Below are positions 14,362 through 23,262 of a DNA stretch of 38,775 nucleotides, in pieces. Each line of letters opens with the position of its first letter. Position 1 is the stretch's first letter. Origin of the DNA: Porphyromonadaceae bacterium (lineage in GTDB: Bacteria; Bacteroidota; Bacteroidia; Bacteroidales; Dysgonomonadaceae); contig JALHIE010000015.1 in the NCBI GenBank assembly GCA_022840285.1, positions 1 to 38,775 of the forward strand, given 5' to 3'. The translations under genes and the position numbers were made by a program. A model generated the notes under the pieces. That model made no database searches. It saw nothing but the letters and a program-made list of their open reading frames with translations, and was not told the DNA's origin.

Positions 14362-16428
14362 TTAATTCTTCAGTGGAAGTACGGAATATTGTCTCGAATA
14401 ACGCAGCTGTTGATCAACATAATTTTCGTTATAAGAGATCGTTACATCAGTCACTTTGCCGCTTTCATCGGTCACCAGCTTATAAACCGGATTTACAAAA
14501 CCCTTGTAAGGAGCCAGGTCCAATCTGGCGTAGCGTTCCAGGACCTCTTTGTGCAACGCCTGATTCACTTTCACACCGTACGATTCCACGAGTTTTTTCC
14601 CTGCTTCGAAATCGCCTTCCGATTTGATGCGTTGCACTTCCGAAAGCAGCTTGCCGAACAGATCGCGCAGTTTCGCATAATCGTTTACCACAATAAATGT
14701 TTTGCCGTCTTGTTGCTTCATCTCCACTACGTTTTCGGTTTTTCCGTTTTCGATCACCCAGTTCGATATAAGGGCGCGGTTGCGCATGTGTGCCTGTTCA
14801 ATGTCTTTTCCAGGCTGGATGCGTGTCAGTTGCGTCATGGCGCCGTTCATGATGTATTTGTAATACTCGGCTTTGTATGCTTCTGCATCGGGAAGAAGTC
14901 CCAGTTCCACCATTTTCGCGTCGCCCAGGTAATACAAGGCGAAGAGGTCGGCTCTTGCCTCCTCCAAAGGAGATCCATAGGCCTTCAGCGCATCGCCGTC
15001 AACACCGGGAAGTAGTTTGCCCGATCCGTGTCCAAGGCATTCGTGCAAGTCGGTGTGCAGGTTATCGGTCAACGAACCGTATTTTTTCGATAGTTCACGT
15101 TCGGCATCACTCCACATGAATTCCTCGTTGAACCCGCTTCCCTGAGCCGCATTGTCGTAAGCTGATGTAATGTTGTCGATAGTCACCGATTTTGATCCGT
15201 GGTCGCGGCGAATCCAGTTGGCGTTGGGAAGATTTATTCCAATGGGGGTTGCCGGATAGCAGTCTCCGCCCAGGATAGCTGCCGTGATTACTTTTGCCGA
15301 TACACCTTTGACCTCTTCTTTTTTAAATTTGTCGTCAATGGGTGAGTGGGTTTCAAACCACTGTGCGTTATCGCTGATGAGTTGCGTACGTTTGGACGCT
15401 TCTACGCTTTTGAAGTTCACAACGGATTCCCAGGTTGCTTTCATTCCCAGCGGATCGGTATAGGTTTCGATAAAACCGTTGACAAAATCCACGTGTGAAA
15501 CGGTATCGGTTACCCATTTAACCGAATAATCGTCGAATGTTTTCAGGTCACCCGACCTGTAATAGGAAATCAACGTATTGATGATTTCTTTTTGCTGTTC
15601 ATTTTCAGCGACACCGGCTGCTTTCTCTAGCCATCCGACAATGCGCTCAATGGCTTTGTCGTACATTCCGCCCAACTTCCACACTTGTTCGGATACAACG
15701 CCGTCTTTTTTTACAACCTTGCTGTTTAATCCGTAGGAAACCGGCGTGAGGTTGTTCGGATCTTTCATCCCGTTGTAGAAATCTTCTACCTCTTTTTGAG
15801 TTACCCCCTCGTAGAAGTTCACTGCCGATGTTGCTACGATATCGGCTCCGGAAGATTGGTTCATTCTTTTAGGCATCACGTTGGCGTCAAACATCACCGG
15901 AAGAATTTCCTTCAATGTTTCATCGGCTGCCATTCCGTCGCGGAAAGGCATGCGGCCGGGATCCACTCCTTTTACGATCGACACGAAATAATCCTGCGAA
16001 AATTTAGGCATAATTTTGTCTTCGGAATAGTGGTGGTGGATGCCGTTTGCCATCCAGACCTGCTTCAAGTAGGTTTCGAAATTTTTCCAGTCCTCCGAGG
16101 ATTTGTCGCCCATGTAATTTTCATAAACGCCTTCGCATACCCTGCGAATAGAGAGGTTGTACCGGTTGTGCTGGTCGAATAGGATATCGCGACCTTCCAG
16201 AGCAGCCTGAGACAGGTAGTAGATCAATTCTTTCTGCGCTAAAGGCAAAGTCTTAAATCCGGGAACGTAATAGCGAAGTATTTCCACGTCGGCAAACCGG
16301 TCGACTTTGTACTGGAATGTAGAATCCGGCAGATCCGGTTCAGCAGATAGCTGCGAGGTTTCTGACTTGTTGCCTGTACAGGCAGCTATCAGAAAAAGGG
16401 TTGATAGCATAAAAAAAACTTTTTTCAT
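14362..16428 (-). CDS. Dipeptidyl peptidase III (M49) lipoprotein
   Basis: 688 residues. The signal MKKVFFMLSTLFLIAAC ends in a lipobox, placing the enzyme on a periplasm-facing or outer-membrane surface. HECLGH (462-467) is the M49 zinc motif HExxGH, and EEARAD about 28 residues later supplies the third zinc ligand. Family members remove dipeptides from the N-terminus of short peptides. Length agrees with bacterial DPP III. It is a single-gene unit, divergent from the acyl-CoA synthetase gene and closed by a strong terminator. A nutritional role in peptide use fits the group; that is inference. Confidence 0.94.
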   Translation of the reverse strand: MKKVFFMLSTLFLIAACTGNKSETSQLSAEPDLPDSTFQYKVDRFADVEILRYYVPGFKTLPLAQKELIYYLSQAALEGRDILFDQHNRYNLSIRRVCEGVYENYMGDKSSEDWKNFETYLKQVWMANGIHHHYSEDKIMPKFSQDYFVSIVKGVDPGRMPFRDGMAADETLKEILPVMFDANVMPKRMNQSSGADIVATSAVNFYEGVTQKEVEDFYNGMKDPNNLTPVSYGLNSKVVKKDGVVSEQVWKLGGMYDKAIERIVGWLEKAAGVAENEQQKEIINTLISYYRSGDLKTFDDYSVKWVTDTVSHVDFVNGFIETYTDPLGMKATWESVVNFKSVEASKRTQLISDNAQWFETHSPIDDKFKKEEVKGVSAKVITAAILGGDCYPATPIGINLPNANWIRRDHGSKSVTIDNITSAYDNAAQGSGFNEEFMWSDAERELSKKYGSLTDNLHTDLHECLGHGSGKLLPGVDGDALKAYGSPLEEARADLFALYYLGDAKMVELGLLPDAEAYKAEYYKYIMNGAMTQLTRIQPGKDIEQAHMRNRALISNWVIENGKTENVVEMKQQDGKTFIVVNDYAKLRDLFGKLLSEVQRIKSEGDFEAGKKLVESYGVKVNQALHKEVLERYARLDLAPYKGFVNPVYKLVTDESGKVTDVTISYNENYVDQQLRYSRQYSVLPLKN

Positions 16429-16459
16429 TTTTATTACAGATTTGTTTAGTGTTTGGGTG

Positions 16460-16467
16460 CAAAGATA
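16460..16467 (-). promoter_or_regulatory. Candidate -7 element for the DPP III gene
   Basis: Minus strand TATCTTTG matches TAnnTTTG, 32 bases before the start codon. A TTTG (16486-16483) lies upstream at 15 bases, shorter than the usual 19. Confidence 0.42.
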
Positions 16468-16522
16468 ATAAATTTAACTTCACAAATTACACGTAAAAAC
16501 GGTGGTTTTTGCTGGAAAATTG

Positions 16523-16530
16523 TAACTTTG
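16523..16530 (+). promoter_or_regulatory. Candidate -7 element for the acyl-CoA synthetase / envelope operon
   Basis: TAACTTTG matches TAnnTTTG about 60 bases before the synthetase start. The only nearby TTTG is 11 bases upstream, too close for a standard -33 box. Confidence 0.38.
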
Positions 16531-16592
16531 AACTTCCGAAATGATACCTTGTTTGTAGTCTTCCGGTCTCTAACGGTTGAATGCTGAATTAT

Positions 16593-18638
16593 ATGATAAC
16601 ACTGCAACTGATAAACCCGAAAAGTATTGCCGTGATCGGTGCTTCGGAAAACATCGAAAAACCCGGTGGAAAAGCTCTCCATAACGTGAAAAATGGAACG
16701 TTTGAGGGGAATCTCTATGCTGTGAATCCAAAGCACGAAAACATTCAGGGTATACAGACCTTTAAAAATGTATCGGAATTACCGCAAACCGATCTGGCCA
16801 TCCTCGCTATTCCGGCCGTTCTGTGTGTCCCGGCAATAAAAAGCCTGCTTGAAGAGAAAAATACCAAAGCTGTCATCGTGCTTTCTGCCGGTTTTTCTGA
16901 AATGGGCCCCATAGGCAAAAAGTTGGAGAAAGAGATGGCACTCCTGGCCGATAAGCATCAGGCATCACTGATTGGACCCAACTGTATCGGAGTCATGAAT
17001 CCCTATCATCAGTCGGTTTTCGTCTCTCCCGTTCCAAAAATGGAGTGGGGAGGCACAGCACTTGTTTCCAGCTCCGGAGCTACTTGTGTTTTTATCCTGG
17101 AATCGGCATTGAGCAAAGGGCTCGCTTTTTCCTCTGTATTCTCGGTAGGAAATGCAGTTCAAACCTGCGTAGAAGATGTAGTGGAATACCTGAATGAAAC
17201 GTATGAGAAAGGCAAATCGCCTCAGACAATCTTGATGTACATCGAAAGCATCAAAAAACCACAACTCCTGCTGAAAAATGCGCGGGAACTTATTGCCAAA
17301 GGTTGTCGCCTGGCTGCTGTAAAATCAGGAACATCCGATGCCGGAGGCCGTGCTGCTGCCTCCCACACGGGTGCTATGCTGAATTCGGATATGGCAGTTG
17401 ATGCGTTGTTCCGGAAAGCAGGCATTGTCCGATGCAACAGCCGTGGTGAACTGACGGCCATGGGGGCTGTGCTCCAACATCCCAAACTAACCGGGAAACG
17501 TATAGCTATTATCACACATGCCGGAGGCCCCGGGGTTATGCTAACGGATGTTCTTTCTACCGGAGGGATGAAAGTGCCCCGCTTATCCGACGAGCTGATG
17601 AGGGATTTGCGTGACGAACTGTTCGAAGGTGCCTCTACTGCCAATCCAATAGATATTCTCGCGACGGGGACAGCCGAACAATTGGAAAAATGCATCCGTT
17701 TTTGTGACAGCTTGGAAAGCATTGATGGAATTGTGGTTATTTTTGGTAGTCCGGGATTGTTCTCCAACATTGATGCTTACCGGGTAATCCGTGAACAACA
17801 GAACAGCTGCCTTAAACCCATATATACCATACTGCCATCTATCCTTAACGCTAAGGAAGAGATGGATCAATTTGTAAACGAAGGTGGAGTATTCTTCGAA
17901 GATGAATTTGTGTTGGGAAATGCGTTGCTGAACGAAAGCCGGTATGTTGCGCCTGTTGAGGAGAAAGAGGCAGGAAAGCTAAAAAATGAAAAGGAAATTA
18001 AAGCTTTATTAAAAAGTAAAAAAGGGCTGATAGATAGCAGTGTGGGATTTGAATTATTGGATCTAATGGGTGTGAGCCGTCCTAAAAATAAATTCATTTC
18101 AACGGAAGAAGAAGCGATAAATGCGGCACAGGAATTGGGTTTTCCGTTGGTAATGAAGGTGGTAGGCCCTGCGCATAAATCAGATGTAGGGGGCGTTGTG
18201 CTGGATGTGGTAACCCTGGATGCCGTTAGAGAAAATTTCAAACGGTTGATCGGAATAAAAAACGCTGCCGGGGTAGAAGTTTGCCAGATGGAACGGGGAC
18301 TGGAAGTACTTATCGGTGTGAAAAAAGAGCCGGGATTCGGCCATATCATTACGTGTGGCTTAGGAGGGATTTTTGTTGAAATCCTCAAAGATATCCAGTA
18401 CACGTTAGCACCCGTCACACGGACGGAAGCGTTGCGGATGATCCGTTCGTTGAAGTCATACAAGCTGATCCAGGGCGCCCGCGGAAAAGAGGGCATAAGC
18501 GAAGAAGTCTTCGCCGAAGTGATATGTAAAGTATCCGACCTGCTGGCACTTGTTCCCGAGATCGAAGAGATGGACTTGAATCCGCTTATGGGGCGGGGAC
18601 ATCATCTTTCGGCCGTGGACGTGGTGATCAAAATGTGA
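16593..18638 (+). CDS. ADP-forming acyl-CoA (acetate-CoA) synthetase, fused alpha-beta form
   Basis: 681 residues from ATG 16593 (ATG 16581 also in frame). Domains in order: CoA-binding Rossmann domain (PKSIAVIGASEN near the start), succinyl-CoA-ligase-like domains with AASHTGAMLNSD, whose His is thought to carry the phosphoryl group, and a C-terminal ATP-grasp domain (LGFPLVMKVVGPAHKSDVGG). Such enzymes convert acyl-CoA, ADP and phosphate to acid, CoA and ATP, or the reverse, in the cytoplasm. In anaerobes they conserve energy from acetyl-CoA or branched acyl-CoAs. The barrel gene begins only 6 bases after its stop, so it is probably the first gene of the envelope operon. Confidence 0.92.
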   Translation: MITLQLINPKSIAVIGASENIEKPGGKALHNVKNGTFEGNLYAVNPKHENIQGIQTFKNVSELPQTDLAILAIPAVLCVPAIKSLLEEKNTKAVIVLSAGFSEMGPIGKKLEKEMALLADKHQASLIGPNCIGVMNPYHQSVFVSPVPKMEWGGTALVSSSGATCVFILESALSKGLAFSSVFSVGNAVQTCVEDVVEYLNETYEKGKSPQTILMYIESIKKPQLLLKNARELIAKGCRLAAVKSGTSDAGGRAAASHTGAMLNSDMAVDALFRKAGIVRCNSRGELTAMGAVLQHPKLTGKRIAIITHAGGPGVMLTDVLSTGGMKVPRLSDELMRDLRDELFEGASTANPIDILATGTAEQLEKCIRFCDSLESIDGIVVIFGSPGLFSNIDAYRVIREQQNSCLKPIYTILPSILNAKEEMDQFVNEGGVFFEDEFVLGNALLNESRYVAPVEEKEAGKLKNEKEIKALLKSKKGLIDSSVGFELLDLMGVSRPKNKFISTEEEAINAAQELGFPLVMKVVGPAHKSDVGGVVLDVVTLDAVRENFKRLIGIKNAAGVEVCQMERGLEVLIGVKKEPGFGHIITCGLGGIFVEILKDIQYTLAPVTRTEALRMIRSLKSYKLIQGARGKEGISEEVFAEVICKVSDLLALVPEIEEMDLNPLMGRGHHLSAVDVVIKM

Positions 18639-18644
18639 CGGAAA

Positions 18645-19826
18645 ATGTCGTTTATAACCCTGTTGTTTATTGCTGTTTTTCCTTTACAAGCACAAGAACC
18701 GTCGGATAGTGCCGGTTCCGTTTCTGACGATGGTTTGCACAGAATTCATTTTGTTTTAAACGGACAGATAACCGGATGGGAAACAACGCAACTCTCCAAT
18801 CCGGTGAATTGGCAGCCTGGTTGCCGTTTTTTGCCTGTATTGCTCGGAGACTTTAGTTGGGGAGAAAACTCAAAACTCGATGCTGAAGCATCTGTCCACC
18901 TCTACGGACTGTTAAATTTTACAGGGTGGGATTATATCAATAAGGAAGGAAAACTAAAACCTTACCGGGTTTGGTTACGCTATTCGGGCAAAAACTGGGA
19001 GCTGCGCGGCGGTTTGCAAAAAATCAATTTCGGTACGGCCCGGATGTTTCGTCCGCTGATGTGGTTCGACGCTATGGATGTACGTGACCCGTTGCAACTG
19101 ACAGACGGCGTGTACGGCATTCTGGGCAAGTATTTTTTCGAAAACAATGCTTCCGTCTGGCTTTGGTCGCTGCTTGGAAACAAACGGCCAAAAGGTTGGG
19201 AGTTAATCGGCAGTACCCGCCGTCGTCCCGAAATCGGTGGGCGATTTGAATTCCCGGCTTTCGCCGGTGAAATGGGCGTAAGTACTCATCATCGAAAAAC
19301 AGATGTGCACCAATTGTTGCCGGATGTTCCGGAGAATACGCTGCTGGACGAAAACCGTGTCGGACTGGATGGGCGGTGGGACATGGGGGTTGGCTTATGG
19401 TTTGAAACCAGTTTTACCCGGTTGCGGAAAAATAATTACAAGATGGCACTCCATCAGGATGCCATAAACGTAGGGATGGATTACACTTTTCCGTTAGGAA
19501 ACGGATTGGGGTTAACGGTGGAGTATTTTCGTTACCATACCGGAGATAGATTTATGCGAAAAGGTATGAACCTGAACGTGATTGGAGAAATGTTCTCGTA
19601 TCCGGTCTCGGTTCTGGATAACCTGACGGCAATGTTTTTCTATGTCGGTAACGATTTGAATATGTGGTTGAACTATATCAGCTGGGCCAGGACGTACGAT
19701 AAATGGAGTTTTTATCTGATGGGCTTTTGGAATCCTGAGGTAAACTTGCCGTTGGGCGGGCAGGTAGGGGGCAAGAATCTGTTTATGGGAAAAGGCATCC
19801 AATTAATGGCGAGTTATAATTTTTAG
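18645..19826 (+). CDS. Outer-membrane beta-barrel protein of the ABC/LolA-like operon
   Basis: 393 residues with a short signal peptide (MSFITLLFIAVFPLQAQ). The mature part is made of alternating amphipathic strands with aromatic girdle residues and ends in MASYNF, a terminal strand with the C-terminal Phe expected for BAM substrates. Stretches such as FVLNGQITGWETTQ, ELRGGLQKINFGTARMF and LGLTVEYFRYHTG support a barrel of perhaps 14-18 strands. I do not recognise a named family; the form resembles DUF1302-like or porin-like barrels. It is translationally close to the synthetase gene before it and the ABC genes after it, so it is likely the outer-membrane part of that system. Confidence 0.75.
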   Translation: MSFITLLFIAVFPLQAQEPSDSAGSVSDDGLHRIHFVLNGQITGWETTQLSNPVNWQPGCRFLPVLLGDFSWGENSKLDAEASVHLYGLLNFTGWDYINKEGKLKPYRVWLRYSGKNWELRGGLQKINFGTARMFRPLMWFDAMDVRDPLQLTDGVYGILGKYFFENNASVWLWSLLGNKRPKGWELIGSTRRRPEIGGRFEFPAFAGEMGVSTHHRKTDVHQLLPDVPENTLLDENRVGLDGRWDMGVGLWFETSFTRLRKNNYKMALHQDAINVGMDYTFPLGNGLGLTVEYFRYHTGDRFMRKGMNLNVIGEMFSYPVSVLDNLTAMFFYVGNDLNMWLNYISWARTYDKWSFYLMGFWNPEVNLPLGGQVGGKNLFMGKGIQLMASYNF

Positions 19827-19894
19827 AAATTGTAAGACGCAACATGCGGTTTCTTACGGTGAAAAACTTCGATAAAGATAAAAGCACTAAATTT

Positions 19895-20614
19895 ATGGAC
19901 AGCAAAAACAACTTGATTGTTGATGTTAACGGACTGGTTAAGAGGTTTCCGATAGGATTTTCAGGATTCTTTACGGCGCTGAAGGGCATTGACTTAACCG
20001 TATCGGAAGGTGAGTTTATGGGCCTGGTTGGGCCAAGCGGTTCGGGGAAAACCACGTTTTTGAACATTATTGGAACACTCGATAAACCGTCGGAAGGTCG
20101 GGTAAACGTGTTGGACAAGAACGCAGGAACCCTTACTCCCAGGCAAGCTGCACAGCTGAGGAAGGAGGAAATGGGTTTTATCTTTCAAAGTTTCAACTTG
20201 CTGCCTGTTTACACGGTTTTTGAAAATGTGGAGTTTCCGTTATTATTGCTTAACCTATCTTATGGGGAACGCAAAAAACGGGTGATGGAGACGTTGGAAT
20301 GGCTGGGATTGACCTCGAAAATAAATTCCCGACCGCCTCAATTATCGGGAGGAGAGTGTCAACGGGTGGCGATTGCAAGGGCGATGGTAAAACGTCCGAA
20401 ACTGGTATTGGCTGACGAGCCGACTGCTAATCTGGATGCTGACAATTCGCACCGCATTCTGAAAACCATGGTGAAACTGAACGAGGAACTGAAAACCTGT
20501 TTCATTTTTGCCACGCACGATGAAAAAGTGATCAGCTACCTGAAGCGGATCGTACATTTGGAAGATGGCCGTATTGTAAAAGATATCAGCAGTCAAAAGT
20601 CGGAGTTACAATAA
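19895..20614 (+). CDS. LolD-like ABC transporter ATPase
   Basis: 239 residues from ATG 19895. An earlier in-frame ATG (19844) would add 17 residues that do not look like the family, so the later start is preferred. Walker A GPSGSGKT at 46-53, Q-loop FQSFNLLP, signature LSGGE at 150-154, Walker B VLADEP at 171-176 and the H-loop ATHDE are all intact, so it should hydrolyse ATP. It belongs to the MacB/LolD/FtsE class that pairs with FtsX-type permeases, two of which follow directly. It would drive the transport cycle at the inner-membrane face. Confidence 0.95.
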   Translation: MDSKNNLIVDVNGLVKRFPIGFSGFFTALKGIDLTVSEGEFMGLVGPSGSGKTTFLNIIGTLDKPSEGRVNVLDKNAGTLTPRQAAQLRKEEMGFIFQSFNLLPVYTVFENVEFPLLLLNLSYGERKKRVMETLEWLGLTSKINSRPPQLSGGECQRVAIARAMVKRPKLVLADEPTANLDADNSHRILKTMVKLNEELKTCFIFATHDEKVISYLKRIVHLEDGRIVKDISSQKSELQ

Positions 20615-20626
20615 GAAAAGTGAGGT

Positions 20627-21802
20627 ATGAAAATATTGAAACTAGTCTTCCGAAATCTCATTGGCAATGGACTGAAAACGTGGTTGAACGTTTTTGTGCT
20701 GTCGATTGCGTTCGTGTTGATCATTTTTATGCAGGCGATTTTGCAGGGCTGGGATAGGCAGGCTATGTCCGATACCGTAAAATGGGAAATTGCCGACGGT
20801 CAGTATTGGAATGCGAATTACGACCCGTTCGACCCCTTTACGTTGGACAGCGCTGTGTCGATTATCCCGAAAGAGCTTGTCAATCAATACGAAACCGGAC
20901 AAGTTGAGCCTGTCTTGATCGTTGCCGGCACTATTTATCCTTCGGGCAGGAGCATGCCGGTGTTGATGAAAGGCATCCGCGCCGGACAACAATTGCTGGA
21001 GCTTCCCACGTCGTTGTTGATGAACCCGACTGACAGTGCAGATATCCCGGCAATTATCGGATCAAATATGGCACACCAGTCTGGACTGACGGAAAACGAC
21101 ATTGTAACGCTACGGTGGCGCGATGCCAACGGTACTTTCGAAGCGCGGGATATTCGCATTGCCGGCGTATTCAGAACATTTGTTCCGACGGTAGACGCTG
21201 GGCAGATCTGGCTTCCGCTTGACATATTGCAGAAGATAACGCTGAATTCTGGTAAAGCCAGCCTTCTTGTTAAATCGAAAGAGGTGAGCGTCGTGCCGGT
21301 TGACGGCTGGAATTTCAAGGACGTAGATGAACTCACTCGACCGCTGAGGGAGACCTTGCGATCAAAAACCGTTGGACAAAGCGTTTTTTACGTGATCTTC
21401 CTGTTGTTGGCTTTGCTGGCTGTTTTCGATACGCAAACGCTTTCCATCTTTTATCGCCAGCGCGAGATCGGCACCTTTGTGGCCCTCGGAATGACTAAAA
21501 AAGAAGTGATGGGTTTGTTTACGCTCGAAGGGACCATGAATGCCATCCTCGCCATCGCTCTCGGTGCCGTTTACGGCGTTCCCATGTTTCTTTATTTTGC
21601 TGTAAACGGTATCCCGATGCCATCCGGCACAAGTGATTTCGGGGTTGCCATTGCCGACAAGATTTATCCGGCATTTCCCCCTAAACTTATTATCGGAACC
21701 ATCCTGTTTATTATTTTAATCACGGCATGGGTAAGCTATCTCCCTGCCCGGAAAATTGTAAAAATGAATCCGACCGATGCCATCAAGGGGAAAATACAAT
21801 AA
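20627..21802 (+). CDS. FtsX/LolC-type ABC permease, first subunit
   Basis: 391 residues. One N-terminal membrane segment (about 15-37), a periplasmic MacB-PCD-like domain (about 40-245; LPTSLLMNPTDSADIPAIIGSN), then three segments (about 255-275, 305-330, 355-375). RQREIGTFVALGMTKKEV is the coupling-helix signature of the LolC/E-MacB permeases. It begins 12 bases after the ATPase gene. In LolCDE two such subunits pull a lipid-anchored cargo from the inner membrane. With the next permease it probably forms a heterodimer. The cargo is unknown. Confidence 0.92.
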   Translation: MKILKLVFRNLIGNGLKTWLNVFVLSIAFVLIIFMQAILQGWDRQAMSDTVKWEIADGQYWNANYDPFDPFTLDSAVSIIPKELVNQYETGQVEPVLIVAGTIYPSGRSMPVLMKGIRAGQQLLELPTSLLMNPTDSADIPAIIGSNMAHQSGLTENDIVTLRWRDANGTFEARDIRIAGVFRTFVPTVDAGQIWLPLDILQKITLNSGKASLLVKSKEVSVVPVDGWNFKDVDELTRPLRETLRSKTVGQSVFYVIFLLLALLAVFDTQTLSIFYRQREIGTFVALGMTKKEVMGLFTLEGTMNAILAIALGAVYGVPMFLYFAVNGIPMPSGTSDFGVAIADKIYPAFPPKLIIGTILFIILITAWVSYLPARKIVKMNPTDAIKGKIQ

Positions 21803-21831
21803 AGTAAACATCAGCTTTCAGAAAATTAGCC

Positions 21832-21875
21832 ATTAGACTTCTGTCAGCGAAGCGGTCTGACACCTGGCATCTAAT
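21832..21875. repeat. Interrupted palindrome between the two permease genes
   Basis: Nested inverted repeats ATTAGA/TCTAAT (outer, 21832-21837 and 21870-21875) and TGTCAG/CTGACA (inner, 21842-21847 and 21857-21862) can fold into a two-part hairpin in the 82-base spacer. No T run follows directly, so it is not a standard terminator; it may be an RNA-processing or REP-like element. Confidence 0.45.
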
Positions 21876-21884
21876 AAAAAAACT

Positions 21885-23156
21885 ATGATAAAGTTTCTGT
21901 TAAAAGGATTAATGCGGGATCGAAGCCGGAGCCTCTTGCCGGTTGTTGTTGTGACACTGGGGGTGATGATTACCGTGTTCATGCATGCTTATTTGAGCGG
22001 TGTGCTTGGCGAGAGTCTGGAAAAAACGGCTAATTTCACCGAAGGTCACGTAAGGGTGGAAACGAGGGCCTATGCCGATAATTTTTCGCAATTGCCCAAC
22101 GATCTGGCGCTTGTAGGTGTTGATACGTTGGAAAAAAGACTTGAAAGGCTCTATCCCGAATATAATTGGGTGCAGCGGATTGATTTCGGAGGGTTGTTGG
22201 ACGTGCCTGATAGCTCGGGAAACACGAAAATGCAAGGCACGGTGATGGGAAAAGGCATCGATCTACTGCAATCGGATGGTGAAGCCACCCGGATGGAACT
22301 CAAAAAATTACTGGTGAAAGGACGGTTTCCTTCCAAAGCCGGAGAAATACTGGTCAGCGATGAACTTTTCGAGAAATTGTACCTAAGTCTGGGCGACGAG
22401 GTTACATTGATTTCTTCCACCATGTTTGGCGAAATGGCCATGTACAATTTTACGGTGGCCGGTTCGTTGCATTTTGGAGTAAATGTACTCGACCGGGGAA
22501 TGATGATTGCCGATATACGCGACGTGAAGGCAGCCTTGAATATGGAGGATGCTGCGGGAACCCTGCTCGGTTTCTCTAAAAACAAGTTGTACAACGATAG
22601 ACAAGCTGTTGCGACAAAAACAGATTTCAATAAACGGTATGAAAGCGACGAAGATAAGTTCGCACCGGTGATGTCTTCCCTTTCGGACAACGGCTTGATG
22701 GGTTTCTCTTACGCTTTTATTAAAAATATGGCGGGATTCATCATTCTGGTTTTTATTTTTGCCATGTCTATCGTACTTTGGAATGCCGGTTTAATTAGCG
22801 GCTTGAGGAGATACGGTGAGTTCGGACTGCGGATGGCTATTGGCGAAAATAAATCGGAAATTTACAGGTCGCTTATCGGGGAAGCTGCATTGGTAGGAAT
22901 TATCGGAACTATTTTCGGTTCCATGCTGGGATTATCGGCATCGTGGCTTATGCAGGAATACGGCATCAACGTGGGTAGCATGATGAATAACTCATCGTTG
23001 ATGATTTCCGACACGTTACGAACACAGATAACTCCTTTCACCTGGTTTATCGGGTTTATTCCCGGAATTTTTTCGACGGTTATTGGAGCCATGTTGTCGG
23101 GGGTCGGGATTTATAAACGACAGACGGCTAACTTATTTAAGGAGTTACAGAATTAA
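21885..23156 (+). CDS. FtsX/LolE-type ABC permease, second subunit
   Basis: 423 residues with the same layout as the preceding permease: N-terminal membrane segment (about 17-40), large periplasmic domain (VRVETRAYADNFSQLP, then KGRFPSKAGEILVSDELF), and three C-terminal segments from about residue 285. LRRYGEFGLRMAIGENKSEI is the coupling-helix motif. Sequence similarity to the first permease is low apart from these landmarks, which fits a LolC/LolE-like heterodimer rather than a recent duplication. The LolA-like gene follows after about 106 bases. Confidence 0.92.
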   Translation: MIKFLLKGLMRDRSRSLLPVVVVTLGVMITVFMHAYLSGVLGESLEKTANFTEGHVRVETRAYADNFSQLPNDLALVGVDTLEKRLERLYPEYNWVQRIDFGGLLDVPDSSGNTKMQGTVMGKGIDLLQSDGEATRMELKKLLVKGRFPSKAGEILVSDELFEKLYLSLGDEVTLISSTMFGEMAMYNFTVAGSLHFGVNVLDRGMMIADIRDVKAALNMEDAAGTLLGFSKNKLYNDRQAVATKTDFNKRYESDEDKFAPVMSSLSDNGLMGFSYAFIKNMAGFIILVFIFAMSIVLWNAGLISGLRRYGEFGLRMAIGENKSEIYRSLIGEAALVGIIGTIFGSMLGLSASWLMQEYGINVGSMMNNSSLMISDTLRTQITPFTWFIGFIPGIFSTVIGAMLSGVGIYKRQTANLFKELQN

Positions 23157-23262
23157 TGGGTAGCCAGGGCAAAATGAGCCGTGCGGAAACGGTTATCTGT
23201 AGACTGTGTGAAACCGTGAGGCAGGGATAAAAAGATTTAACAACACTGAAAACATTCAAGCA

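Noticed and set aside
17867..18496. Open frame of 209 codons on the minus strand opposite the acyl-CoA synthetase ATP-grasp domain
   Set aside because: Low-complexity Ser/Pro/Phe-rich translation typical of an antisense shadow.
22151..22690. Open frame of 179 codons opposite the second permease
   Set aside because: Antisense to a conserved periplasmic domain; Ser/Pro-rich translation without motifs.
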